DNA of 6,194 nt, from assembly GCA_003646705.1 (NCBI GenBank), contig QMLK01000067.1:1-6194 (forward strand). The letters run 5' to 3'. The notes under the pieces are model-generated. The model saw only the letters and a list, made by a program, of their open reading frames with translations, ran no database searches and was not told where the DNA came from. Positions 1 to 6,194 of the stretch are shown here, one piece after another. Position numbers and translations under genes: made by a program. The number at the start of each line of letters is the position of its first letter. The first letter of the stretch is position 1. The DNA comes from Deltaproteobacteria bacterium. Its GTDB lineage: Bacteria; Desulfobacterota; B13-G15.

Positions 1-1910
1 CCTTGGAGATCCCCAACCGCTTGATCATGCCCCCGGTGAAGCTCGGCTATGGCACCAGAGCCGGGGAGGTGACCGAGCGGCACATTGCCTTCTACCGCCG
101 GAGGGCCGAGGGCGGTGTGGGCCTCATCGTCACCGAACCCATGTATATCGCCCCCAACGGCAAGGAGATCCCCACCCAGCTCGGTCTCCACGAGGACCAT
201 CTGGTGGAGGGGCTCAAGAGGTTGGTCGAGGCGGTCCACGATGCAGGGGGGAGGATCGCCGCCCACATCAACCACGCCGGCCGGGCCGCCAACCCGAAGC
301 TCGTCCCAGAGGCCGAAAGGGTATCCTCCTCAGCGGTACCGTGTCCCTCCAACGGCGTCATCCCGAGGCCCCTCACCTTGAAGGAGATCCCCCGCTACGT
401 AGACCTCTTCGCCCAAGGGGCCCGCAGGGCCCGCGAGGCGGGCTTTGACGCCGTGGAGATCCCCTTCAGCCACGGCTACCTCATCCACCAGTTCCTCTCC
501 CCCCACAGCAACCGTCGGGAGGACGAATACGGAGGGGACTTCGAGGCCAGGCTCCGTTTCGGGCGCGAGGTGATCGCCGCGGTCAAAGGGGCCGTCGGGG
601 AGGACTTCCCCATCATCGTCAGGATCAACGCCAAGGACTATGTGGAAGGGGGGCTTGAGTTGGAGGACGCCCTCAGGCTGGCGCCAGAGCTTCAGAGGAT
701 GGGCATTTCGGCCCTGAGCGTCACCTCCGGGACGATGTGTGAGTCCGTCCCCTTCTGTCTCTACCCCATAGGGACCCCCAAGGCCAACCTCCTCCCCATG
801 GCCTCCAGGATAAAGGCCCAGGTGTCGATCCCGGTGGCTGTGGCCGGCAGGGTCCGCACCCCCGGCCTCGCCCGGAAGGCCCTCGAGCGGGGCCAGGCCG
901 ATCTCATCGGCCTGGGTAGGCCCCTTCTGGCAGATCCCGACCTACCCCGCAAGGCCCGGGAGGGCAGGGAGGAGGCCATCGTCCTCTGTGCGGCCTGTCA
1001 TCAGGGTTGCTTGGCCGAGCTGAGGAAGGGGCAGAGTACCTCCTGCATGTTCAACCCCGAGACGGGGAGGGAGGCCGAGGTGAGGGTCGCCCCCGCCGAG
1101 CGCCGCCGCAAGGTCATGGTGATCGGGGGAGGCCCCGGGGGGATGGAGGCGGCGCTGGTGGCGGCCAGGCGCGGCCATCGGGTGGACCTTTACGAGAGGG
1201 AGGACCGGCTTGGGGGCATGTTCCTGCTGGCCACCAAGGTGCCCCACAAGGAGGAGTTCGCCGACTACATCAGGACCATGGACGTCCTGCTGCGGGAGGC
1301 CGGGGTCAGGGTCCACCTCCGGAGGGAGGTGGACCCAGGGCTTGTGAGGCGTGAGGCCCCCGACGCAGTGGTCGTGGCCACCGGGGCCGAGCCCGTGGTG
1401 CCTCCCTTCCCTGGGCTGCAGGAGGTCCCCTGGAGCACGGCCTACGACCTCCTGGCGGGGAAGGTGGAGCTCGAGGCCGGGGAGGTGTTCATCATCGGTG
1501 CCGGGACCACGGGCCTCGAGACGGCCGAGTACCTCGCCCGTCAGGGGATGAGGTGCACCGTGGTGAGGCGCAGGGACGTGCTGGGCGACAAGCTCGATAT
1601 GCTCATACGGAACATGCTCCTCAAGAGGCTGAAGGAGCTGGGAGTCGAGGTCCTGACGGGCCTGGAGGTGGTGAGGCTCGAACCGATCCCCCGGGGGACG
1701 AGGATTATAGCGAGGTCCTATCCCGAGGGGACTGGAGAACGGATCTTCGAAGCCGATGTGATCCTGTTGGCCATGGGGTTGAGGTCCCGGAGGGACCTGG
1801 CCGAGACCTTGAGGGGGGAGGTTGAGCTTTACGAGGTAGGGGATTGCGTCAAGCCGCGGGAGGCCCTGGACGCCATCAGGGAGGGGTTTGAGGTAGGACT
1901 CAAGCTCTGA
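1..1910 (+). CDS. NADH:flavin oxidoreductase, OYE / 2,4-dienoyl-CoA reductase class with 4Fe-4S and FAD/NAD domains (5' partial)
   Basis: This is a multi-domain redox enzyme that probably passes electrons from NAD(P)H through FAD and a 4Fe-4S cluster to FMN, reducing a C=C bond of an enone or enoyl substrate in the cytoplasm. Residues are numbered from the TTG at position 3. Residues 1-320 form an Old Yellow Enzyme TIM barrel, with the near-terminal NRLIMPP motif, NHAGR and HGYLIHQFLSP. Cysteines 329, 332, 336 and 348 have the C-x2-C-x3-C-x11-C spacing of E. coli FadH. GGGPGG at 375-380 is the FAD Rossmann loop and GAGTTG at 499-504 the NAD(P) loop. A C-terminal VGDC motif closes the FAD fold. 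The true start lies upstream: family members have roughly 10-20 residues before the NRL motif, so the TTG is probably an internal Leu codon. The active site is unusual: Pro154 replaces the first His of the OYE HxxH pair (His157 is kept), and Cys246 falls where FadH has its catalytic His. BaiCD/BaiH and other enoate reductases share this architecture, so the substrate cannot be named. The next gene starts 4 bp downstream. Confidence 0.93.
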   Translation, partial: LEIPNRLIMPPVKLGYGTRAGEVTERHIAFYRRRAEGGVGLIVTEPMYIAPNGKEIPTQLGLHEDHLVEGLKRLVEAVHDAGGRIAAHINHAGRAANPKLVPEAERVSSSAVPCPSNGVIPRPLTLKEIPRYVDLFAQGARRAREAGFDAVEIPFSHGYLIHQFLSPHSNRREDEYGGDFEARLRFGREVIAAVKGAVGEDFPIIVRINAKDYVEGGLELEDALRLAPELQRMGISALSVTSGTMCESVPFCLYPIGTPKANLLPMASRIKAQVSIPVAVAGRVRTPGLARKALERGQADLIGLGRPLLADPDLPRKAREGREEAIVLCAACHQGCLAELRKGQSTSCMFNPETGREAEVRVAPAERRRKVMVIGGGPGGMEAALVAARRGHRVDLYEREDRLGGMFLLATKVPHKEEFADYIRTMDVLLREAGVRVHLRREVDPGLVRREAPDAVVVATGAEPVVPPFPGLQEVPWSTAYDLLAGKVELEAGEVFIIGAGTTGLETAEYLARQGMRCTVVRRRDVLGDKLDMLIRNMLLKRLKELGVEVLTGLEVVRLEPIPRGTRIIARSYPEGTGERIFEADVILLAMGLRSRRDLAETLRGEVELYEVGDCVKPREALDAIREGFEVGLKL

Positions 1911-1914
1911 GGGG

Positions 1915-2895
1915 ATGAGGGTCAGCCGGTTCTTCAGTAAGGGTCTCCCCTACCTCATCACGGCGGTGGCCGTCCTGGGGGTCCTCACCGGAGCGACCTC
2001 GGGGCCCCTCCGGTGTCTCAAGGTCGCCGTGTTGCCCCTGCTCTTCCTGATGATCTTTCCCATGGCCATGGGGATCAGGCTGGAGTACCTGTGGCACGCC
2101 ACCGTAAACCTCAGGCTCCTCAGCGCATCGGTGGTGGGCAACTCCGTGGTGAGTCCTCTCTTGGGACTGCTGCTTACGGGGCTCCTGCTGAGGGATCATC
2201 CGGAGCTGGCCGGAGGTTTCCTCCTGCTGAGCACCATACCCACCGGGGGGATGGCGGCCGCATGGGTGGGCTTCGCCAGGGGAAATGTCGCCCTCATCTT
2301 GGTCATGGTGGCCCTCAACCTCCTGCTGGCCATAGGTGCCGTCCCCCTGTTGATGGGCTATTTGGCCAGGAGCTACGTAGCCGTCGACCCCCTCTTCATC
2401 CTCAAGAAGATCGCCCTCATCGTCGTCATCCCCCTGGCGGCTGGGAACCTGACCCGTCGGTTCCTCGTGCACTCTCTGGGAGAGGAGGCCTACAGGCAGA
2501 GGGTCCGTCCCCTCCTCCCCGCCTTCTCGAGCCTCGGGGCCTTGGGGATAGTCTTCATCGCCACCAATCTTCACGCCCTGGCCTTCCTGCGGAGGCCCGC
2601 CATATTGCTGCAGATCGTCCTTCCCATCGTCCTGTTCTATCTGCTGCTCTACCTGTGGGTCCTCATCATAGACCGCTCCGGCTACTGCCGGACCTATGAG
2701 AACGAGGTGGCCCTCCTCTACAGCCTCGTGACCAAGAACCTCACCATAGCCTTGGCCCTGGCCCTGACCAGTTTCGGGGGACTGGCGGTCCTGATGCCGG
2801 CTGTGGCCTATCCAGTCCAAGCCCTGGCAGCCGCCTTCTTCGTCCACCTGGCCCCGAGGGTCCTCAAGGTCCCGAGGGCCGCCCTCAGCCCTTGA
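1915..2895 (+). CDS. Bile acid:sodium symporter (BASS/SBF) superfamily membrane transporter
   Basis: This is a 326-residue, very hydrophobic inner-membrane protein. I count about ten membrane segments, near residues 11-30, 36-53, 66-92, 98-118, 123-149, 162-178, 204-222, 229-252, 265-287 and 288-312, which matches the ten-helix BASS/ACR3 fold. Helix 4 carries PTGG (109-112), then ARGNVAL (121-127), like the PGG...ARGDVAL signature of bile acid:sodium symporters. The LFLMIFPMAMGI stretch in helix 2 and the NLTIALALA stretch in helix 9 recall the ACR3 branch. The conserved helix-4 cysteine of ACR3 arsenite pumps and the helix-9 glutamate are missing; the only cysteines are 34 and 258. Arsenite export is therefore unlikely, and an organic anion is the better guess. 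ATG 1915 is the only reasonable start: an in-frame TAG lies at 1894-1896 with no start codon between. The gene begins 4 bp after the flavoprotein stop, which implies co-transcription and probably coupled translation. Confidence 0.85.
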   Translation: MRVSRFFSKGLPYLITAVAVLGVLTGATSGPLRCLKVAVLPLLFLMIFPMAMGIRLEYLWHATVNLRLLSASVVGNSVVSPLLGLLLTGLLLRDHPELAGGFLLLSTIPTGGMAAAWVGFARGNVALILVMVALNLLLAIGAVPLLMGYLARSYVAVDPLFILKKIALIVVIPLAAGNLTRRFLVHSLGEEAYRQRVRPLLPAFSSLGALGIVFIATNLHALAFLRRPAILLQIVLPIVLFYLLLYLWVLIIDRSGYCRTYENEVALLYSLVTKNLTIALALALTSFGGLAVLMPAVAYPVQALAAAFFVHLAPRVLKVPRAALSP

Positions 2896-2961
2896 GGCCG
2901 AGACTTAAGGGCCGCAAAAGTGCTAAAATAGCCACAAAGAAGCGCCTGCGGAGGTGTCCGA
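2896..2961 (+). promoter_or_regulatory. Possible gyrA promoter with extended -10 and RBS
   Basis: This 66-bp gap is the only non-coding space before gyrA. TGC-TAAAAT at 2921-2929 reads as an extended -10 element. The best -35 is GAGACT at 2900-2905 (3 of 6 matches, 18-bp spacer), so recognition would rest on the extended -10. Transcription would start near 2936. The ribosome binding site GGAGGT at 2950-2955 is strong and sits 6 bp before the ATG at 2962. A small imperfect inverted repeat, GTGCTA (2920-2925) against TAGCCAC (2929-2935) with one bulged C, overlaps the -10. No terminator for the upstream transporter is visible, so read-through into gyrA is also possible. Confidence 0.4.
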
Positions 2962-5367
2962 ATGGCCGAGAGCGTGGTTCAGGTGAGCATCGAAGAGGAG
3001 ATGAGGCGCTCCTACATGGAATACGCCATGAGCGTCATCATCGGCCGGGCCCTGCCCGACGTAAGGGATGGCCTCAAGCCGGTCCAGAGGCGTATCCTCT
3101 ACGCCATGTACAGCATGGGCAACTATTGGAACAAGCCCTTCCGGAAGTCGGCCCGTGTCGTGGGCGACGTGATAGGCAAGTACCACCCCCACGGTGATGC
3201 CGCCGTCTACGACACCCTGGTCCGGATGGCCCAGGACTTCACCCTCCGTTACCCTCTGATCGAGGGGCAGGGAAACTTCGGCTCGGTGGACGGCGACTCC
3301 CCCGCCGCCATGCGCTACACGGAGGTGAGGCTCACGGCCCTGGCCCACGAACTGCTGGCCGACATCGAGAAGGAGACCGTGGACTTCGGCCCCAACTACG
3401 ACGGCTCCCTGGAGGAGCCCCTGGTGCTACCCGCCCGCTTCCCCAACCTCCTGGTCAACGGTTCCTCGGGGATCGCAGTGGGGATGGCCACCAACATCCC
3501 CCCGCATAACCTGCGGGAGGTGATCGAGGCCTGTTGCGCCTACATCGAGAACCCGGAGATCACCCTGGAGGAGCTGATCCAAAGCGTGCCCGGCCCTGAC
3601 TTCCCCACCGGAGGGATCATCTGTGGTAGGGAGGGCATCGAGAGCGCCTACCGCACCGGCAAGGGGGTCCTCCGGATAAGGGCCCGGGCCTTCGTGGAGA
3701 GGGAGGGGGGCAGGGCCAGGATAGTGGTCACCGAGCTCCCCTACCAGGTCAACAAGGCCCGGTTGGTGGAGAAGATCGCGGAGCTGGCCCAGTCTAAGAA
3801 GATCGAGGGGATAGCAGAGGTCCGAGACGAATCGGACCGGGAAGGGCTCCGGGTGGTGATCGAGCTGAGGAAGGACGAGGTGGCCGAGGTAGTCCTGAAC
3901 CAGCTCTACAAGCTTACACCCCTTCAGGTCTCCTACGGCGTGATCCTGCTGGCCCTCGTGGAGGGCAGACCCGTGCTGCTGGGCCTCAAGGACCTGATAG
4001 GCCACTTTGTGGAGCACCGCAAGGAGGTGGTGAGGCGGCGATCTCGCTTCGAGCTGCGGGAGGCCGAGCGCAGGGCCCACATCCTCGAGGGGTTCCTCAG
4101 GGCCCTGGACGTCATCGATGAGATCATCGCCCTCATCAAGGCCTCCGAGACCCCCCAGGAGGCCAGGGAGGCCTTGATGAGGCGCTTCGACTTCTCCGAG
4201 GTCCAGGCCCAGGCCATCCTGGAGATGAGGCTCCAGAGGCTCACGGGCCTTGAGAGGGACAAGATCTCCGAGGAGTTCGATGAGGTCTCCCGGAGGATCC
4301 TCCGCTTGAAGCAGATCCTGGCCGACGAGAGGGTGCTGGAGGGGGTGGTGGTGAAGGAGCTCCGCGAGGTGGCCGAGCGCTTCGCCGATCAGAGGCGGAC
4401 GGAGATCGTGGCCGAAAGCGCTGAGATCCAGCTCGAGGACCTGATCGCCGACGAGGAGGTGGTGGTGACCATCACCCACTCCGGCTATGTGAAGCGGACC
4501 CCCGCGGACCAGTACCGCCGTCAACGCAGAGGGGGCAGGGGGCGGCTGGGGGTGTTGCTGAAGGACGGCGACTTCGTGGAGCAGATCTTCGTGGCCTCGG
4601 CCCGTTCTCACATGCTCTTCTTCACCGATCAGGGGCGGGCCTACGGCCTGAAGGTCCACGAGATCCCCCAGATGGCCCCCTCTGCCAAGGGGAAGGCCCT
4701 GGTGAACCTTCTGTCGCTGAGGCCCCAGGAGGTGGTCACGGCCGTGCTGGCGGTCCGGGATTTCTCCCAAGGCTCCGTGGTCCTCGCCACCAGGGGTGGC
4801 ACCGTGAAGAGGACCCCCCTGGAGGACTTCCGCAACGCCCGTTCAGGGGGCATCCTGGCCCTGAACCTCCAAGAGGAGGATCGCCTGGTGGGGGTCAAGG
4901 GGCTCGGCGACGCCGAAGACCTGCTGCTCGCCACCAAGGGCGGCCACGCCATCCTCTTCTCCAGCTCCCAACTGCGGCCCATGGGGAGGACTGCCCAGGG
5001 CGTCAGGGGGATATCCCTGCGGCCGGGGGATGAGGTGGTGGCCATGGCGAGGTTGCACCCAGGCGGTACCGTCCTCACGGTCACCGAAGGGGGATACGGG
5101 AAGAGGGTCCCGGTGGAGGCCTTCAGGCGCCAGAGGCGGGGAGGGCAGGGGGTCACGGCTGTACGGGTCACCCCGAGGAGTGGCCCCGTGGTGGGCATGC
5201 TCTTCCTGGAAGGGGACGAGGACCTGTTTCTCACCTCATCGGGGGGCAAGATCCTGAGGATCGCGGCCCAAAACATCCCCCTTCAGGGTAGGTACTCCAC
5301 CGGCGTAAAGCTGATGGACCTCCTCGAGGGGGAGACAGTTACGGGGGTGGCCGCCCTCAGGGGATGA
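2962..5367 (+). CDS. gyrA: DNA gyrase subunit A
   Basis: GyrA is the DNA-cleaving subunit of gyrase (A2B2), which introduces negative supercoils using ATP hydrolysed by GyrB. The 801-residue product is of usual length for bacteria outside the enterics. The N-terminal breakage-reunion domain has [18 protein letters not shown] from residue 23, KYHPHGD at 73-79 and the catalytic Tyr119 in AAMRYTE. A helical coiled-coil stretch at about 330-470 forms the exit gate. The C-terminal DNA-wrapping beta-pinwheel (about 490-801) holds the GyrA-box QRRGGRG at 521-527, which separates it from ParC. A second near-copy, QRRGGQG, lies at 724-730. In the quinolone-contact region, the position of E. coli Ser83 is Ala80, and that of Asp87 is Asp84. 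There is no long acidic C-terminal tail as in E. coli. The start at ATG 2962 is supported by GGAGGT 6 bp upstream and by the family N-terminus. gyrB is not adjacent. The call is secure. Confidence 0.98.
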   Translation: MAESVVQVSIEEEMRRSYMEYAMSVIIGRALPDVRDGLKPVQRRILYAMYSMGNYWNKPFRKSARVVGDVIGKYHPHGDAAVYDTLVRMAQDFTLRYPLIEGQGNFGSVDGDSPAAMRYTEVRLTALAHELLADIEKETVDFGPNYDGSLEEPLVLPARFPNLLVNGSSGIAVGMATNIPPHNLREVIEACCAYIENPEITLEELIQSVPGPDFPTGGIICGREGIESAYRTGKGVLRIRARAFVEREGGRARIVVTELPYQVNKARLVEKIAELAQSKKIEGIAEVRDESDREGLRVVIELRKDEVAEVVLNQLYKLTPLQVSYGVILLALVEGRPVLLGLKDLIGHFVEHRKEVVRRRSRFELREAERRAHILEGFLRALDVIDEIIALIKASETPQEAREALMRRFDFSEVQAQAILEMRLQRLTGLERDKISEEFDEVSRRILRLKQILADERVLEGVVVKELREVAERFADQRRTEIVAESAEIQLEDLIADEEVVVTITHSGYVKRTPADQYRRQRRGGRGRLGVLLKDGDFVEQIFVASARSHMLFFTDQGRAYGLKVHEIPQMAPSAKGKALVNLLSLRPQEVVTAVLAVRDFSQGSVVLATRGGTVKRTPLEDFRNARSGGILALNLQEEDRLVGVKGLGDAEDLLLATKGGHAILFSSSQLRPMGRTAQGVRGISLRPGDEVVAMARLHPGGTVLTVTEGGYGKRVPVEAFRRQRRGGQGVTAVRVTPRSGPVVGMLFLEGDEDLFLTSSGGKILRIAAQNIPLQGRYSTGVKLMDLLEGETVTGVAALRG
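4522..4542 (+). other. GyrA-box (QRRGGRG) coding segment
   Basis: Codons 521-527 of gyrA spell the canonical seven-residue GyrA-box on the first blade of the C-terminal pinwheel. In the family this loop is needed to wrap DNA and for negative supercoiling. Its intact form argues for gyrase rather than topoisomerase IV. Confidence 0.9.
5131..5151 (+). other. Second GyrA-box-like motif (QRRGGQG)
   Basis: Codons 724-730 of gyrA repeat the box with a single change (R to Q at position 6), in a later blade of the pinwheel. Later blades in many GyrA proteins carry a degenerate GRGG-type version, so this is a stronger match than I would expect. The surrounding context ([12 protein letters not shown] before it) parallels the first box ([12 protein letters not shown]), showing the blade repeat directly. 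Confidence 0.8.
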
Positions 5368-5393
5368 CCTTCCTCCTTCGCAGAAATTCGATC

Positions 5394-5422
5394 TTGACAA
5401 GCGAGGAAGAAAGGTGTTTAAT
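5394..5422 (+). promoter_or_regulatory. Sigma70-type promoter for fhs
   Basis: A perfect -35 box, TTGACA (5394-5399), is followed after exactly 17 bp by TTTAAT (5417-5422), which differs from the TATAAT consensus at one base. Transcription should start near 5429-5431, giving a leader of about 55 nt before the ATG at 5486. This is the best promoter match in the window and suggests that fhs is transcribed independently of gyrA. Confidence 0.75.
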
Positions 5423-5434
5423 TTGGCTCCGAGA

Positions 5435-5452
5435 TTGTGAAGATAGTCACTT
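5435..5452 (+). promoter_or_regulatory. Inverted-repeat operator candidate (Rex-like or CRP/FNR-like)
   Basis: The core is TGTGA (5436-5440), six bases, then TCAC (5447-5450). Against the Rex consensus TTGTGAANNNNTTCACAA it matches 11 of 14 defined positions, with a perfect left half and a weak right half. The same spacing also fits the CRP consensus TGTGA-N6-TCACA with one mismatch. The site starts about 5 bases downstream of the predicted transcription start, where a bound protein would block the promoter. It may be chance, since only one copy is in view. Confidence 0.4.
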
Positions 5453-5472
5453 GCCCCAAAAAATAAAAAGTT

Positions 5473-5485
5473 AAGGAGGGAGGAG
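5473..5485 (+). promoter_or_regulatory. Strong ribosome binding site for fhs
   Basis: AAGGAGG at 5473-5479 is a full Shine-Dalgarno match and ends 6 bp before the ATG at 5486. The purine-rich stretch continues up to the start codon. It fixes the fhs start and, together with the promoter, suggests high expression. Confidence 0.85.
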
Positions 5486-6194
5486 ATGCCTTACGATCCT
5501 ACCAAGATGGCTGATTGGCAGATAGCGGCTGAGGCGGAAAAGAGGATGCCCACCCCCGAGGAATGGCGGGACAAGCTGGGCCTTGAGAAGGACGAGGTGA
5601 TCCCCTATGGCAGGATCTGCAAGCTCGACTTCCGCAGGATCTACGAGCGCCTTAAGGACAAACCGGACGGCAAGTACATCGAGGTGACGGCCATAACCCC
5701 GACGCCCTTGGGGGAGGGGAAGACCACCACCACTATGGGGCTCCTCGAGGGCCTGGCCAAGCGCGGCAAGAACGTGGGCGGTGCCATCCGTCAGCCCTCT
5801 TCCGGTCCCACCTTCAACATCAAGGGCACGGCAGCAGGGGGCGGCAACGCCCTCCTGATTCCCATGACGGAGTTCTCCCTGGGGTTGACTGGGGACATAG
5901 ATGCCATCACTAACGCCCACAACCTCGCCATGGTGGCCCTTACGGCCAGGCTTCAGCACGAGTTCAACTACTCCGATGAGGAGCTCGCCAAGAGGAACCT
6001 CAGGAGGCTCAACATCGATCCCCGTCGGCCCGAGATGAGGTGGGCCATCGACTTCTGCGCCCAGGCCTTAAGGCGTGTCATCATCGGCATCGGCGGCAAG
6101 ATGGACGGGTTCATGATGGAATCTGGGTTCCAGATCACCGTCTCCTCCGAGATCATGGCCATCCTCTCCATCGCCATGGACCTCAAGGACCTCC
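5486..6194 (+). CDS. fhs: Formate-tetrahydrofolate ligase (3' partial)
   Basis: The enzyme (formyl-THF synthetase) joins formate to tetrahydrofolate with ATP, giving 10-formyl-THF. It is the second step of the methyl branch of the Wood-Ljungdahl pathway and also supplies one-carbon units for purines. The first 236 residues are visible, against about 550-600 in the family; no stop codon occurs before the window ends. The P-loop region [12 protein letters not shown] is at 72-83, RQPSSGPTF at 102-110, KGTAAGGG at 113-120, LTGD at 134-137, NIDPRR at 176-181, GIGGKMDG at 201-208 and SSEIMAIL at 220-227. Compared with classic acetogen Fhs, the GIKGGAAGGGYAQV and NLHFTGD signatures are altered to [14 protein letters not shown] and SLGLTGD. 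About 15 extra residues, with an [12 protein letters not shown] stretch, precede NIDPRR. The RQPS form is also seen in the eukaryotic C1-THF synthase domain. I recall this variant from Desulfobacterota, but could not check. The start is set by the strong RBS. The gene has its own promoter. Confidence 0.95.
   Translation, partial: MPYDPTKMADWQIAAEAEKRMPTPEEWRDKLGLEKDEVIPYGRICKLDFRRIYERLKDKPDGKYIEVTAITPTPLGEGKTTTTMGLLEGLAKRGKNVGGAIRQPSSGPTFNIKGTAAGGGNALLIPMTEFSLGLTGDIDAITNAHNLAMVALTARLQHEFNYSDEELAKRNLRRLNIDPRRPEMRWAIDFCAQALRRVIIGIGGKMDGFMMESGFQITVSSEIMAILSIAMDLKDL

Larger units (their letters stand above)
5368..5485 (+). promoter_or_regulatory. gyrA-fhs intergenic region with leader of fhs
   Basis: This 118-bp gap is clearly richer in A and T than the coding regions. 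It holds a promoter, an inverted repeat and a strong ribosome binding site, annotated separately. The predicted leader is about 55 nt, too short for a typical riboswitch. I see no stem-loop with a U-tract after the gyrA stop, so no intrinsic terminator can be called. Confidence 0.7.

Noticed and set aside
3..5. TTG as the start codon of the flavoprotein
   Set aside because: The family has further residues before the NRL motif and no RBS can be seen, so the gene is more likely cut by the window edge.
1900..2847. 315-codon open frame on the minus strand opposite the transporter
   Set aside because: Its product is a low-complexity run rich in Gly, Glu, Asp, Gln and His with no recognisable domain, while the + strand frame encodes a clear ten-helix protein. 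It is an artefact of GC-rich codon use.
3427..4770. 447-codon open frame on the minus strand inside gyrA
   Set aside because: It lies wholly opposite the conserved gyrA frame, has a Gly/Leu/His/Asp-biased composition and shows no motif.
5341..5392. Intrinsic terminator after gyrA
   Set aside because: The only pairing is a short CCCT/AGGG overlap at the stop codon, without a U-tract.
5423..5485. Riboswitch (for example tetrahydrofolate type) in the fhs leader
   Set aside because: The leader is only about 55 nt, with a single 4-bp stem, too small for a known THF aptamer.
5471..5959. 162-codon minus-strand open frame opposite fhs
   Set aside because: The + strand here has a strong RBS and unmistakable Fhs motifs; the reverse product has none.
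1..6194. CRISPR array, tRNA, rRNA, insertion sequence or phage genes
   Set aside because: No direct-repeat array, RNA gene signature, transposase motif or terminal inverted repeats were seen; coding sequence fills almost all of the window.

Overview
The window is an ordinary-looking stretch of chromosome from a GC-rich anaerobic bacterium. Arginine codons are rich in AGG and CGG. The formate-tetrahydrofolate ligase at the right edge resembles, from memory, the variant found in Desulfobacterota (former Deltaproteobacteria) that run the Wood-Ljungdahl pathway. AGG-rich arginine usage would suit a thermophile, but this is only an inference. No database search was possible, so the taxonomic placement is tentative.

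All four genes lie on the + strand and fill nearly all of the window. From the left: (1) the 3' part of a large flavin/iron-sulfur oxidoreductase of the Old Yellow Enzyme / 2,4-dienoyl-CoA reductase class, open at the left edge (to 1910); (2) four bases later, a ten-helix membrane transporter of the bile acid:sodium symporter (BASS/ACR3) superfamily (1915-2895); (3) after 66 bp with a possible extended -10 promoter, a complete DNA gyrase subunit A gene (2962-5367); (4) after a 118-bp AT-richer gap with a near-consensus sigma70 promoter, the first 236 codons of formate-tetrahydrofolate ligase, open at the right edge (5486-6194).

The first two genes look like one transcription unit and may form a functional pair: import or export of a small organic acid, plus reduction of an enone or enoyl group. 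gyrA appears to have its own promoter. fhs has a strong promoter of its own, with an imperfect inverted repeat just downstream of the -10 box. The repeat resembles an operator for a Rex-type redox repressor or a CRP/FNR-family regulator, which would suit a Wood-Ljungdahl gene but is unproven.

I found no new multi-gene system, mobile element, CRISPR array, tRNA or rRNA. The points most worth a second look are the fhs operator, the non-canonical active site of the flavoprotein, the lack of ACR3 arsenite residues in the transporter, an alanine at the quinolone-contact position of GyrA, and a second GyrA-box in its C-terminal domain.
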